From assembly GCF_000764665.1 (NCBI RefSeq), contig NZ_JRGM01000132.1:1-64000 (forward strand): DNA of 64,000 nucleotides, in the 5' to 3' direction. Origin of the DNA: Aeromonas lacus. Lineage in GTDB: Bacteria; Pseudomonadota; Gammaproteobacteria; Enterobacterales; Aeromonadaceae. The notes below the pieces were generated by a model. That model worked only from the letters and a program-made list of their open reading frames with translations. It was not told the DNA's origin and did no database searches. Below are positions 1 through 8,838 of the stretch, in pieces; within the stretch, counting starts at the first letter, position 1; each line of letters opens with the position of its first letter. The position numbers and the translations under genes were made by a program.

Positions 1-211
1 AGCTGATGGTCAATAGATCGTCGCAGCGGGTCAATGGAAGTCGGTCATCAAGGGTTGCCGCCGTTACTTCAGCCTTGGCATCTAATGGCACCTCGAGCTG
101 GTTAAACACGAACTCTTGTGCTTTTTCTTGCAAATAGGTGGTGACGTCCGAGGCGTGGCTGGAAGAGATGCTGCCAAAAAAGAGGCTGATGAGTAAAAGT
201 TGGTTAATCAT
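1..211 (-). CDS. flgA: FlgA, flagellar P-ring assembly chaperone (N-terminal part, cut by window edge)
   Basis: Only the first 70 codons are present; the gene runs off the left edge. The product begins with a hydrophobic signal peptide (MINQLLLISLFFGSISSSHA) followed by a region with the FlgA-like pattern of a short helix, a VPLDAKAEV-type strand and a Leu-Thr-Arg-Cys motif. FlgA is a periplasmic chaperone needed to polymerise FlgI into the P ring. It is divergent from cheV, the usual arrangement in polar-flagellum clusters. A sigma-54-type site lies about 110 bases upstream. The start is ATG at 211 after a GAG-containing ribosome site. Identity is inferred from the partial protein and the context. 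Confidence 0.85.
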   Translation of the reverse strand, partial: MINQLLLISLFFGSISSSHASDVTTYLQEKAQEFVFNQLEVPLDAKAEVTAATLDDRLPLTRCDDLLTIS

Positions 212-319
212 TTTTGCTCTTTGGTCGATAAGTTGTTCACGCATATCACCATATTTAACTATGATTGCTTCAGAATCTGTTCGTTGTCACATCGATAGTC
301 TGACGCAATCCATCACGCA

Positions 320-335
320 TGCATGATTAATGCCA
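320..335 (-). promoter_or_regulatory. sigma-54 (RpoN) promoter candidate for flgA
   Basis: Read on the minus strand the site is TGGCATTAATCATGCA, which keeps the GG-N10-GC spacing of sigma-54 promoters. It points towards flgA and would give a leader of about 100 bases. The match to the -12 element is ATGCA rather than TTGCA. Confidence 0.6.
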
Positions 336-355
336 AGCGTTTTTAGGGAGTGTTT

Positions 356-1267
356 ATGGCCAGTATCCTGGACTCGGTCAACCAACGTACCCAGCTAGTG
401 GGGCAAAACCGGCTGGAGTTGTTGTTGTTTCGTCTCAATGGACGTCAAAGATTTGGCATCAACGTATTCAAAGTGCGTGAAGTGTTGCAGTGTCCTCCCT
501 TGACTGTGATGCCCAAGCTGAACTCCTGCATTCGCGGGGTAGCGCACATTCGGGGTCAGACTATTTCGGTTATTGACCTGAGCATGGCGATGGGCAAACG
601 TCCCATTGAAGACCTGAGCAAGTGCTTCATTATTATCTCCGAGTACAACCGCTCCATTCAGGGTTTTCTGGTGCATTCGGTCGAGCGCATCATCAACATG
701 AACTGGGAATCAATTCTACCGCCGCCGAAGGGCGCTGGCCGTATCAACTACATGACGGCAGTTACCGAAGTGGACGGTGAGTTGGTTGAAATTCTCGACG
801 TTGAACGCATTCTCAACGAGATCTCTCCGGTCTCCACCGAGGTTAGTCAGGAGCTGGTTGAAGCGAGTGTCGAGCACCCAACTCTCGGACGCCCTGTGCT
901 GGTAGCCGATGACTCATCGGTTGCTCGCAAACAGGTTCAGCGTGCACTTGAGGCGATCGGGGTTGAGTGCGTATTGGCAAAAGATGGCCGTGAAGCATTG
1001 AACATGCTGCTCGAAATGACCAAGAATGGCCCGATTAAAGAGCAGATTGCTCTCGTCATTTCGGATATCGAGATGCCGGAGATGGATGGTTACACCTTCA
1101 CTGCCGAGATCCGCAATAATCCCAACCTCAAAGACTTGCATGTTATTCTGCACACATCCCTCAGTGGAGTATTCAACCAGGCAATGGTGCAGAAAGTGGG
1201 GGCCAACAATTTTATCGCCAAGTTCCAACCGGATGAATTGGCCAAGGCCGTACAAAACGCACTCTAA
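356..1267 (+). CDS. cheV: CheV, chemotaxis coupling protein (CheW-like plus receiver domain)
   Basis: A 303-residue two-domain protein. Residues about 10-160 form a CheW-like domain that couples chemoreceptors to the CheA kinase; residues about 178-300 form a response-regulator receiver with the acidic pair in VADDSS and a probable phospho-acceptor Asp237 in ISDIEMPEMDG. It acts in the cytoplasm in the chemotaxis array. GTG at 350 is in frame upstream, but AGGGAG at 345-350 is well placed for ATG 356, so that start is preferred. cheR follows after 17 bases, suggesting a shared transcript. The cheV-cheR pair next to flgB is typical of Vibrio and Aeromonas polar-flagellum loci. Confidence 0.95.
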   Translation: MASILDSVNQRTQLVGQNRLELLLFRLNGRQRFGINVFKVREVLQCPPLTVMPKLNSCIRGVAHIRGQTISVIDLSMAMGKRPIEDLSKCFIIISEYNRSIQGFLVHSVERIINMNWESILPPPKGAGRINYMTAVTEVDGELVEILDVERILNEISPVSTEVSQELVEASVEHPTLGRPVLVADDSSVARKQVQRALEAIGVECVLAKDGREALNMLLEMTKNGPIKEQIALVISDIEMPEMDGYTFTAEIRNNPNLKDLHVILHTSLSGVFNQAMVQKVGANNFIAKFQPDELAKAVQNAL

Positions 1268-1284
1268 TAAAGAAGAACAGCTGC

Positions 1285-2109
1285 ATGAAGACACTTTCGG
1301 ACGACTTATACAAACAGTTCAGCAATTTTCTGGCGGTACAGAGCGGAATCGTGCTGGGTGATAACAAACAGTATCTGGTGAAGAGCCGTCTTTCACCTTT
1401 GATGGCTCAGTTTGGCATCGAGAGTCTGTCTGACCTGGTTACCCGTGCAATGAGTGTGCGAGAGCGTGACCTGAAAATGGCGGTGGTAGATGCCATGACA
1501 ACCAACGAGACACTCTGGTTTCGTGACACCTATCCGTTCCAGTTGCTGACTGACAAGATTTTCCCAGAACTAGGTAAAAGTGGCCGCCCCGTCAAGATTT
1601 GGTCTGCGGCGTCATCATCTGGTCAGGAGCCGTACTCTATTGCCATGACGGCGCTGGAACAGCAGATGAAAAAACCTGGTACCCTGCCTGGCGGTGTACA
1701 GATCGTGGGTACAGATATTTCGACCACCATGCTCAACCAGTGCAAAGAGGGTGTATACGACAGCCTTGCTTTGGCGCGGGGCTTGTCACCTGAGCGCAAG
1801 AAAATGTTCTTTGAACCCTATGGTGACAATAAAATGCGGGTGGTGGAACGAGTCAGAAAATTGACCACTTTCCGTCCCTTGAATTTGCTCGAAAGCTACA
1901 GCTTGCTCGGTAAATTTGACATTATTTTCTGTCGTAATGTGTTGATTTATTTCGCTCCGGAAGTGAAGTCAAAGATCCTCAACCAGTTTGCTGCAAGCCT
2001 CAATCCGGGAGGATATCTGATGCTAGGGGCATCAGAGTCACTGGCCGGTTTGACTGATCGATTCGAGATGATCCGTTGCAATCCTGGGATTGTTTACAAG
2101 GTGAAATAA
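1285..2109 (+). CDS. cheR: CheR, chemoreceptor glutamate methyltransferase
   Basis: A 274-residue protein of normal CheR length. It transfers methyl groups from S-adenosylmethionine to glutamates of methyl-accepting chemotaxis proteins for adaptation. An N-terminal helical domain (residues about 1-75) is followed by the Rossmann methyltransferase domain with the SAM-binding stretch WSAASSSGQEPYSIA near residue 105 and FDIIFCRNVLIYF near residue 210, both hallmark CheR segments. It follows cheV closely and is followed by a strong terminator, so cheV-cheR is probably its own operon separate from flgB. Confidence 0.96.
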   Translation: MKTLSDDLYKQFSNFLAVQSGIVLGDNKQYLVKSRLSPLMAQFGIESLSDLVTRAMSVRERDLKMAVVDAMTTNETLWFRDTYPFQLLTDKIFPELGKSGRPVKIWSAASSSGQEPYSIAMTALEQQMKKPGTLPGGVQIVGTDISTTMLNQCKEGVYDSLALARGLSPERKKMFFEPYGDNKMRVVERVRKLTTFRPLNLLESYSLLGKFDIIFCRNVLIYFAPEVKSKILNQFAASLNPGGYLMLGASESLAGLTDRFEMIRCNPGIVYKVK

Positions 2110-2161
2110 GCTTTAAATCCGCACTCCTGGAGGATTGACAGAATACCGGCAATATCACGCC

Positions 2162-2192
2162 AGAGGGAGGCACAATGCCTCCCTCTTTATTT
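2162..2192 (+). terminator. Rho-independent terminator after cheR
   Basis: A perfect 10-bp stem, AGAGGGAGGC with GCCTCCCTCT, has a 5-base loop and is followed by TTATTT. It separates cheVR from the flgB transcript. Confidence 0.85.
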
Positions 2193-2317
2193 ACGTTAGA
2201 AGCACATTGGTTGATATCTGCGTGGGTTCTCCACAATCGTCAGCCTGTTTATTGGCGCGTTCCGTGCTTCCTGATAATGCAACCCCTTCTTGCCTACCTC
2301 TCATTACCGGTCTTTTG

Positions 2318-2333
2318 TGGCATATCTCTTGCT
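2318..2333 (+). promoter_or_regulatory. sigma-54 (RpoN) promoter for flgB operon
   Basis: TGGCATATCTCTTGCT matches the sigma-54 consensus TGGCAC-N5-TTGC with GG-N10-GC spacing. It lies 29 bases before the flgB ATG, giving a short leader, and is expected to be activated by FlrC or FlrA. Confidence 0.8.
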
Positions 2334-2362
2334 TGGAAACAGTATCAAGCAGGAGGTGAGCT

Positions 2363-2764
2363 ATGGCTCTTTCATTCGACAAGGCATTTGGTGTTCATCA
2401 ATACACGCTGGGGGTTCGTGCCAAGCGTGCAGAAGTGCTCTCCAGCAATATTGCCAATGCCGATACCCCTGGCTATAAGGCCAGAGATATCGACTTTGCA
2501 CAGGCATTGCAGGATGCGCAGCACCAACAACAGGGGTTTGGTCTGGCGACCACCAGCGAAAAGCACTTTGCCTTGAATATGGATGCGCCCGGTTCGGTTC
2601 AGTATCGCAACCCGCTGCAGCCTGATACTGGTGACGGCAATACGGTAGACGTGCAGCAGGAGCGAACAGAGTTTCTGCGTAATAGCCTCGAGTATCAGAC
2701 CTCTCTTGAATTCATGAATAGCAAGATCAGTGGCCTGCTCAAGGCGCTGAAAGGAGAACAGTGA
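2363..2764 (+). CDS. flgB: FlgB, flagellar proximal rod protein
   Basis: A 133-residue rod subunit with the conserved N-terminal motif in which [19 protein letters not shown] appears (residues about 26-45), characteristic of axial rod/hook proteins. It is secreted by the flagellar type III apparatus and forms the proximal rod in the periplasm. GGAGGTGAGCT before ATG 2363 is a strong ribosome site. It is the first gene behind a sigma-54 promoter and overlaps flgC by one base (TGATG). Confidence 0.97.
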   Translation: MALSFDKAFGVHQYTLGVRAKRAEVLSSNIANADTPGYKARDIDFAQALQDAQHQQQGFGLATTSEKHFALNMDAPGSVQYRNPLQPDTGDGNTVDVQQERTEFLRNSLEYQTSLEFMNSKISGLLKALKGEQ

Positions 2765-3183
2765 TGAGTTTGTTCAAGGTCTTTGACATCGCCGGCTCGG
2801 CCATGAGCGCGCAGACCGTGCGGCTCAACACCGTTGCCAGCAATATGGCCAACGCAGATAGCGTCAGCTCCAGTGTGGAAAAAACTTACCATGCCCGGCG
2901 GCCAATTTTTGCCGCCCAGCTTGATCAGGCTATGTCTGATAATCAAGGCTCGGTTGGGGTCGAGGTGAAAGGCATTGTCGAGAGTAAGGCTCCACTGCTC
3001 AAGGAGTACAACCCCAATCACCCAATGGCGGATAAGGATGGCTTCATCTTCAAGCCAAACGTCAACATGGTTGAAGAGATGGCGGACATGATCAATGCCT
3101 CGCGCAGTTATCAAACGAACGTTCAGGTTGCAGACTCGGCCAAGAAAATGCTTCAGCAGACGCTGAATCTTGGCAAGTCCTGA
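2764..3183 (+). CDS. flgC: FlgC, flagellar proximal rod protein
   Basis: A 139-residue rod protein. The N-terminus contains the rod/hook signature ASNMANADSVSSS, and the C-terminus has the NMVEEMADMINASRSYQTNVQ helix that packs in the rod. The start is taken as ATG 2764, overlapping the flgB stop; an in-frame GTG at 2761 is less likely. Translational coupling to flgB is expected. flgD follows after 15 bases. Confidence 0.97.
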   Translation: MSLFKVFDIAGSAMSAQTVRLNTVASNMANADSVSSSVEKTYHARRPIFAAQLDQAMSDNQGSVGVEVKGIVESKAPLLKEYNPNHPMADKDGFIFKPNVNMVEEMADMINASRSYQTNVQVADSAKKMLQQTLNLGKS

Positions 3184-3198
3184 TAGGGGGAATGCAAC

Positions 3199-3933
3199 AT
3201 GGTTGATACAACCAACAGTGTGAATGGCATCAGCCGTACCACTAGTCAGACGACGGGTACGACAACAGCGCCCAAAAAGGAGTTGGATCAGGCAGCATTT
3301 TTGACGCTGCTGACCAAGCAACTTGCCTACCAGGACCCGTTCAAGCCGGTTGACAATGCGCAGATGCTCTCTCAAATGACCTCGATGTCGACATCTGAGG
3401 GTATCAGCAGTCTTTCTGCACAAATGAGCAATCTCAACACCCTGATGACCTCCAGCCAGGCGTTGCAGGCTTCTGCGCTGGTTGGCCAGAATGTATTGCT
3501 GCCGAGCAACGTTGGTTATCTGGAAAAGGATGGTTCCATTTCCGGTGTCGTTGCGGTGGGTCTTGAGAACAAGTATTCGAACGTCAAGATTACGGTAGAA
3601 GATGAGAAGGGACAGGTTATCAAGGAGTTTTCCCTGGAAGGGGAGCAACGAGGTAATGTGGAATTTAGTTGGGATGGCAAAGATAAAGATGGCAACCCGG
3701 CAAAAGCAGGCAAGTACGTCATCAAGGCCAACGGGGCAATGGATGGCAAGTCGGAAAGTATCACTGCGTTTACTTATGGCAAGGTTGATAGCGTGGTCCT
3801 GGGGAATGGTTCAAATCCGACCCAGCTCAATTTGAGAGGACTGGGCACAACAACCCTGAACAGCATCCTGCAAATTTCGGGAAGCAACCAAAACCAGAAA
3901 CCGTCAACGACCAAGTCGACAGCATCGATCTGA
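3199..3933 (+). CDS. flgD: FlgD, flagellar hook capping/scaffold protein
   Basis: A 244-residue hook-assembly scaffold. The conserved N-terminal region LDQAAFLTLLTKQLAYQDPFKP (residues about 32-53) is followed by the Met/Gln-rich hook-capping helix and then a FlgD Ig/Tudor-like domain containing FSWDGKDKDGNPAKAGKY near residues 155-172. FlgD sits at the hook tip so that FlgE subunits polymerise and is discarded later. The order flgC-flgD-flgE with 10-15-base gaps shows an operon. Confidence 0.97.
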   Translation: MVDTTNSVNGISRTTSQTTGTTTAPKKELDQAAFLTLLTKQLAYQDPFKPVDNAQMLSQMTSMSTSEGISSLSAQMSNLNTLMTSSQALQASALVGQNVLLPSNVGYLEKDGSISGVVAVGLENKYSNVKITVEDEKGQVIKEFSLEGEQRGNVEFSWDGKDKDGNPAKAGKYVIKANGAMDGKSESITAFTYGKVDSVVLGNGSNPTQLNLRGLGTTTLNSILQISGSNQNQKPSTTKSTASI

Positions 3934-3943
3934 GGAGCAATAT

Positions 3944-5308
3944 ATGTCATTTAACAATGCCTTGAGCGGTGTCAATGCGGCACAGAAAGACTTGAACGTC
4001 ACCGCCAACAACATTGCCAACGTCAACACCATGGGCTTTAAAGAGTCGCGTGCTGAATTTGCTGATGTCTATGCCAACTCAATCTTTGTCAATGGAAAGA
4101 CGCAGGTCGGTAATGGTGTCGCGACAGGAGCTGTTGCCCAGCAGTTCCATCAAGGGGCACTGCAATTTACCAGTAATGCGCTGGATTTGGCTATCCAGGG
4201 TAATGGCTTTTTTGTCACTTCGGATGGTTTGACCAACCTGGATCGCACCTACACCCGTGCAGGGGCTTTCAAGCTCAATGAAAACAGCTATATGGTCAAT
4301 AACCAAGGGGCCTATCTGCAAGGTTATGAGGTAAACGTCGATGGCACGCCGAAGGCGGTGAGCATCAACGCAACCAAACCGATCCAGATCCCTGATCGTG
4401 CAGGTGAGCCGACCAAGACCACTAAAATCGAAGCCAGTTTCAACCTCAAATCTGACTCAACCCCTCTGGCCGCCGGTGGTTCAGCTGCAGACCCTTCGTT
4501 TTTTGATCCAATCAACAATCCGAAGAGTTATGCCTCATCAACATCAGTTACGATCTATGACTCTTTGGGATCTCCTCATGTAATTACCCAATATTTTGTT
4601 AAAGAAGCTGATCCGGCTGATGTGACAAAGCCGGCAAGTCCGACGGCTTGGCGCATGTACATGTATGAGGGGAATAAACCAATAGATGTGGCTGGCGGTG
4701 TGGCAACCACGATGTCGGGAACCGTTACCAATGTTCCACCACTGGCAGCCCGCTTCACCTTTGGTGCCGATGGCAAGATGATCACCCCGACCACGCCTGC
4801 AGCAATCAAAACAATCCCCTTGGGTACCCCAGGCGCTGGCATTATCAACAATGGTGCAGATGGTACCCAGCAGGTAGATATTCAGCTCGGTACTGTAACC
4901 CAGTACTCTTCACCGTTTGAGGTGAACAAGTTGACGCAGGATGGTTCCACTGTCGGTCGCTTGACCAAGGTAGAGATCACACCGGACGGCATTGTTTCAG
5001 CTACTTACAGTAATGCGACGACTCTGAAGGTTGCCATGGTGGCTATGGCCAAATTTGCCAACTCGCAAGGGTTGACCCAGGTGGGTGATACCTCCTGGCG
5101 GCAGTCGCTGCTCTCCGGCGATGCTTTGCCGGGAACGCCCAATTCCGGGACATTCGGTACTGTCAAATCCTCGGCGCTGGAACAATCCAACGTGGATTTG
5201 ACCTCCGAGCTGGTGGATTTGATCACCGCCCAGCGTAACTTCCAGGCCAACTCCCGCTCCCTGGAGGTCAACAGCTCTCTGCAACAGACAATCCTGCAGA
5301 TCCGTTAA
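3944..5308 (+). CDS. flgE: FlgE, flagellar hook protein
   Basis: A 454-residue hook subunit. The N-terminal rod/hook motif NVTANNIANVNTMGFKESRAEF and a C-terminal coiled segment (SNVDLTSELVDLITAQRNFQANSR) form the helical core; the middle part forms the surface domains. A hairpin terminator follows at 5328-5351, and a new sigma-54 site precedes flgF, so flgE probably ends the first transcript at least partly. The start is ATG 3944 with GAGGAGCAATAT upstream. Confidence 0.97.
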   Translation: MSFNNALSGVNAAQKDLNVTANNIANVNTMGFKESRAEFADVYANSIFVNGKTQVGNGVATGAVAQQFHQGALQFTSNALDLAIQGNGFFVTSDGLTNLDRTYTRAGAFKLNENSYMVNNQGAYLQGYEVNVDGTPKAVSINATKPIQIPDRAGEPTKTTKIEASFNLKSDSTPLAAGGSAADPSFFDPINNPKSYASSTSVTIYDSLGSPHVITQYFVKEADPADVTKPASPTAWRMYMYEGNKPIDVAGGVATTMSGTVTNVPPLAARFTFGADGKMITPTTPAAIKTIPLGTPGAGIINNGADGTQQVDIQLGTVTQYSSPFEVNKLTQDGSTVGRLTKVEITPDGIVSATYSNATTLKVAMVAMAKFANSQGLTQVGDTSWRQSLLSGDALPGTPNSGTFGTVKSSALEQSNVDLTSELVDLITAQRNFQANSRSLEVNSSLQQTILQIR

Positions 5309-5327
5309 TTGATCTACTGACCATTGA

Positions 5328-5351
5328 AGAGGGGGACTGATGTCCCCCTCT
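5328..5351 (+). terminator. Hairpin terminator after flgE
   Basis: AGAGGGGGAC pairs perfectly with GTCCCCCTCT across a 4-base loop; the tail GTATTTCTG is only moderately T-rich, so read-through into flgF is possible. Confidence 0.65.
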
Positions 5352-5399
5352 GTATTTCTGAGTCCAGGCCCCCCGCGAGATCCCTTCAATTTTTCCTGT

Positions 5400-5415
5400 T
5401 GGCACTCAAATTGCA
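5400..5415 (+). promoter_or_regulatory. sigma-54 (RpoN) promoter for flgF operon
   Basis: TGGCACTCAAATTGCA is an exact match to TGGCAC-N5-TTGCA with GG-N10-GC spacing, 38 bases before the flgF ATG. It implies that flgFGHIJKL can be transcribed independently of flgBCDE. Confidence 0.9.
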
Positions 5416-5453
5416 GTTCCCTCAACAGAGTCATCTGTTTGACGGAGAATCCC

Positions 5454-6200
5454 ATGGATCACCTGCTTTACATCGCCATGTCCGGGGCCAAAGCGAACAT
5501 GAATAGCCTGGCTATTCGCAGTAATAACCTCGCCAACGCCAATACCACTGGCTTCAAGTCCGACTTTGAGCAGGCGCGCAGTATGCAAAGCTTTGGGGAA
5601 GGATTGCCCAGTCGGGTATTTGCTATGGCAGAGCGCCCTGGCCAGAACTTGCAGCATGGCATGTTGATGACAACGGGTCGGGATCTTGACGTGGCTGTCG
5701 ATGGACCTGGCTGGATTGCAGTGCAGGATCCCAAGGGGGGAGAAGCCTATACCCGCATGGGAAACTTGCAGGTGAATGCTACTGGCAATCTGCAGACCTC
5801 AACCGGGCTGAACGTGGTGGATGATGGTGGCCAGCCAATCGTGCTGCCAATGCCGATGGAGAAGCTTGAGATCAACCGTGATGGCACCATCAGCGGTCGT
5901 CCCGAAGGTGCTGCGGCCAACCTGTCTGAGGATTTTCAGCGGATCAAACTGGTTAACCCGGCTGCCAATGCGGTAGAGAAGGGGACCGATGGCCTGTTTC
6001 GCCGCAAGGATGGCCAAAATGAGCCAGCCTCAGCTGCTGTTGGTCTGATTGCCGGCTCTCTGGAAGGTAGCAACGTCAATGTGGTGGATGAGATGACCAA
6101 CCTCATTCAACTGCAGCGTCAGTTCGAAACCCAGATCAAGTTAATGAAAACGGCCGAAGAGAATGATGAGGCCCAAACCCAGTTGCTGCGTATCAGCTAA
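5454..6200 (+). CDS. flgF: FlgF, flagellar proximal rod protein
   Basis: A 248-residue rod protein. It begins MDHLLYIAMSGAKANMNSL and carries the axial-protein motif RSNNLANANTTGFK near residue 30; the C-terminus NVVDEMTNLIQLQRQFETQIK is the matching coiled segment. An open frame extends upstream to 5340, but it covers the sigma-54 promoter and terminator; ATG 5454 has GACGGAG upstream and gives normal family length. It heads the flgFGHIJKL run. Confidence 0.97.
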   Translation: MDHLLYIAMSGAKANMNSLAIRSNNLANANTTGFKSDFEQARSMQSFGEGLPSRVFAMAERPGQNLQHGMLMTTGRDLDVAVDGPGWIAVQDPKGGEAYTRMGNLQVNATGNLQTSTGLNVVDDGGQPIVLPMPMEKLEINRDGTISGRPEGAAANLSEDFQRIKLVNPAANAVEKGTDGLFRRKDGQNEPASAAVGLIAGSLEGSNVNVVDEMTNLIQLQRQFETQIKLMKTAEENDEAQTQLLRIS

Positions 6201-6214
6201 CCAAGGAGTTACCT

Positions 6215-7003
6215 ATGAATCCTGCACTTTGGATCAGCAAGACCGGGTTGGATGCTCAGCAGACCAATATTTCGGTCACCTCGAACAACCTGGCGAACGC
6301 CAGCACCGTGGGCTTTAAAAAGTCGCGGGCCATCTTTGAAGATCTTCTTTATCAGAATATCAACCAGCCCGGCGGCCGCTCCTCGGCAGATACCGAACGC
6401 CCGTCCGGCCTGATGCTGGGGGCCGGTGCCAAGGTGGTGGCGACCCAGAAAGATCACAGCCAGGGTAACGTGCAAACCACTGATAACTCCCTCGACCTGA
6501 TGATCAGTGGCCGCGGCTACTTTGAAGTGCAGTTGCCGGATGGCAGCTCTGCCTACACCCGCAATGGTCAATTCACCCTGAACAGCGAAGGGACCATCGT
6601 CACGCCCGGCAACGGTTACACCCTGCAACCGGAGATCCAGATCCCGGAAAATGCCCAGAGCGTGACGGTCGGCGAAGATGGCCAGGTATCTGTCCAGCTC
6701 AAGGGGGATGGCGCATCTCAAGTGGTCGGTCAGATTACCCTCTCCGATTTCGTCAACGCCAGCGGCCTGCAGCCGATGGGTGAAAACCTGTTTGTGGAAA
6801 CCCAGTCCAGTGGCGCAGCCATTCAGGGGACTGCGGGGGCCGACGGTATGGGCGTGGTGAAACAGGGGATGCTGGAAACCTCAAACGTCAACGTGACCGA
6901 GGAGCTGGTCAACCTTATTCAAGCCCAACGGGTTTACGAGATGAACTCCAAGGTGCTTTCGGCAGTGGACGGCATGATGTCCTTCCTTATCCAGCGTACC
7001 TAA
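6215..7003 (+). CDS. flgG: FlgG, flagellar distal rod protein
   Basis: A 262-residue distal rod subunit with the N-terminal SNNLANASTVGFKKSRA motif and the C-terminal TSNVNVTEELVNLIQAQRVYEMNS helix typical of FlgG. It forms the driveshaft that passes through the P and L rings. It lies 14 bases after flgF and 11 bases before flgH. The start ATG 6215 follows AAGGAG. Confidence 0.98.
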   Translation: MNPALWISKTGLDAQQTNISVTSNNLANASTVGFKKSRAIFEDLLYQNINQPGGRSSADTERPSGLMLGAGAKVVATQKDHSQGNVQTTDNSLDLMISGRGYFEVQLPDGSSAYTRNGQFTLNSEGTIVTPGNGYTLQPEIQIPENAQSVTVGEDGQVSVQLKGDGASQVVGQITLSDFVNASGLQPMGENLFVETQSSGAAIQGTAGADGMGVVKQGMLETSNVNVTEELVNLIQAQRVYEMNSKVLSAVDGMMSFLIQRT

Positions 7004-7014
7004 GTAGGAGGTGC

Positions 7015-7689
7015 ATGATGAAAGCCGTATGGATGCTGGGTTTGTTGGTACTGGGTGGTTGTACCTCGACCCCCAATACACCCAAACCCGATGATCCCGA
7101 GTTTTCTCCCGTTTACGGGGAGTCGGAGCCGGTCTCGGTGAGACCGACAGGGGCGATCTTTCAGCCGGAGCAGGTCAACGGCATCTATTCGGATATCAAG
7201 GCGCACAAGGTGGGCGACATCATCACCATCGAGCTGTCGGAGTCGACTTCCGCCTCCAAAAAGGCCAATACCCAGAGTGGCAAGGACAATAAGTTCAATC
7301 TGGACCCGGTCAAGCTGGGTGGTGTGCCAGTCACCGCCAGTCCCTATGATCTCTCGGCTTCCATTGGACAAGACAGCGCGTTCAAGGGGCAGGCCAAAGC
7401 GGATCAGAGCAACAGCCTGCAGGGCAATATTTCAGTTAGCGTGGCCAAGGTGCTGCCCAACGGTAATCTGCTGGTGCGCGGCGAGAAGTGGATCATGCTT
7501 AACAATGGTAACGAGTATATCCGGATCACCGGCCTTATCCGGCCAGAGGATGTGACCTCTGATAACAGCGTTTCATCCCAGAAAGTTGCCAATGCCCGTA
7601 TCTACTACGGTGGTACCGGTGATCTGGCCAATACCCAGGAACAGGGATGGTTGACCAGCTTTTTCAATGGTCCTTGGTGGCCGCTCTAG
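7015..7689 (+). CDS. flgH: FlgH, flagellar L-ring lipoprotein
   Basis: A 224-residue outer-membrane lipoprotein forming the L ring. The signal peptide ends in the lipobox LGGC (Cys about residue 17), followed by a short linker and the L-ring domain with [19 protein letters not shown] near residue 65. Two adjacent ATG codons (7015, 7018) follow AGTAGGAGG; the first is used here. It overlaps nothing but is only 8 bases from flgI. Confidence 0.97.
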   Translation: MMKAVWMLGLLVLGGCTSTPNTPKPDDPEFSPVYGESEPVSVRPTGAIFQPEQVNGIYSDIKAHKVGDIITIELSESTSASKKANTQSGKDNKFNLDPVKLGGVPVTASPYDLSASIGQDSAFKGQAKADQSNSLQGNISVSVAKVLPNGNLLVRGEKWIMLNNGNEYIRITGLIRPEDVTSDNSVSSQKVANARIYYGGTGDLANTQEQGWLTSFFNGPWWPL

Positions 7690-7697
7690 GAGATGTT

Positions 7698-8795
7698 ATG
7701 AAGTCACTCCGTCTTGCCACACTCCTCTGCTGTCTGTTGCCGCTGGGCATGGCTCATGCCGCCCGGATCAAGGACATCAGCTCGGTTGAAGGGGTTCGCA
7801 CCAACCAGTTGATTGGTTACGGTCTGGTGGTCGGTTTGCCCGGTACTGGCGAGAAGAACAACGCCTTCACCGAGCAGACTTTCCGCACCATGCTCAACAA
7901 CTTTGGCATCAAGGTGCCGGACAACATCAAGCCCAAGATCAAGGATGTGGCGCCGGTGGCTATTCATGCCGACTTGCCGCCCTTTTCCAAGCCGGGCCAG
8001 ACCATTGATGTCACGGTTTCCGCGATTGGCGAGGCGAAAAGTCTGCGTGGCGGTACTCTGCTGCAGAGCTTCCTCAAGGGGCTTGATGGTCGGGTCTATG
8101 CGGTTGCCCAAGGCAGTCTGGTAGTCGGCGGTCTGGGCGCCGAAGGGGCGGATGGTTCCAAGGTGGTGATCAATACCCCGACCGTCGGGCGCATTGCCAA
8201 CGGGGCGACTGTCGAGCGGGAAGTACCCAATGCGTTCAGTCAAGGCGATACCATTACGTTCAATCTGAACCGTCCGGATTTTACTACTGCACGCCGACTG
8301 GCGGATGTGGTGAACGATCTGGTCGGCCCCAATACCGCGCAGGCACTCGACGCCACTTCGGTCAAGGTCTATGCGCCGCGTGATCCGGGTCAGCGGGTCT
8401 CCTATCTCGCGACCATCGAGAATCTGGAAGTTGATCCGGCCAATGAAGCAGCCAAGATCATCGTCAACTCCCGAACCGGCACCATTGTCATTGGCAGCGA
8501 AGTCAGGTTGAAACCGGCGGCCATCAGCCACGGCGGGTTGACCGTCACCATCGCGGAAAATCAGCAAGTCTCCCAGCCCAATCCGCTCTCTGGCGGGCAG
8601 ACCACCACCACCAACAGCTCGACCATCAACGTCAAGCAGGAGCAGGGGCGGATGTTCAAGTTTGATACCGGTGCCACGCTGGATGAGCTGGTTCGGGCCG
8701 TCAACCAGGTAGGGGTTGCTCCTGGTGACCTGATGGCCATCCTCGAGGCGCTGCAACAGGCTGGCGCTATCGAAGGACAGCTGGTCATATTGTAA
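7698..8795 (+). CDS. flgI: FlgI, flagellar P-ring protein
   Basis: A 365-residue periplasmic P-ring subunit. The Sec signal peptide ([19 protein letters not shown]) is followed by the highly conserved [25 protein letters not shown] region and, in the mid part, [15 protein letters not shown]. An open frame begins at 7647 inside flgH; ATG 7698 with TAGGAG upstream fits the signal peptide. FlgA, encoded at the left edge, would chaperone it. Confidence 0.98.
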   Translation: MKSLRLATLLCCLLPLGMAHAARIKDISSVEGVRTNQLIGYGLVVGLPGTGEKNNAFTEQTFRTMLNNFGIKVPDNIKPKIKDVAPVAIHADLPPFSKPGQTIDVTVSAIGEAKSLRGGTLLQSFLKGLDGRVYAVAQGSLVVGGLGAEGADGSKVVINTPTVGRIANGATVEREVPNAFSQGDTITFNLNRPDFTTARRLADVVNDLVGPNTAQALDATSVKVYAPRDPGQRVSYLATIENLEVDPANEAAKIIVNSRTGTIVIGSEVRLKPAAISHGGLTVTIAENQQVSQPNPLSGGQTTTTNSSTINVKQEQGRMFKFDTGATLDELVRAVNQVGVAPGDLMAILEALQQAGAIEGQLVIL

Positions 8796-8838
8796 CAAGC
8801 GGCAAGGGGTTGCCACGGGCGGCAAAGAGGTAAGCAAA

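Noticed and set aside
194-231. Possible sigma-28 promoter (TAAAAGTT and GTCGATAA)
   Set aside because: The elements are 26 bases apart, too far for sigma-28, and lie inside or at the start of flgA in the wrong direction.
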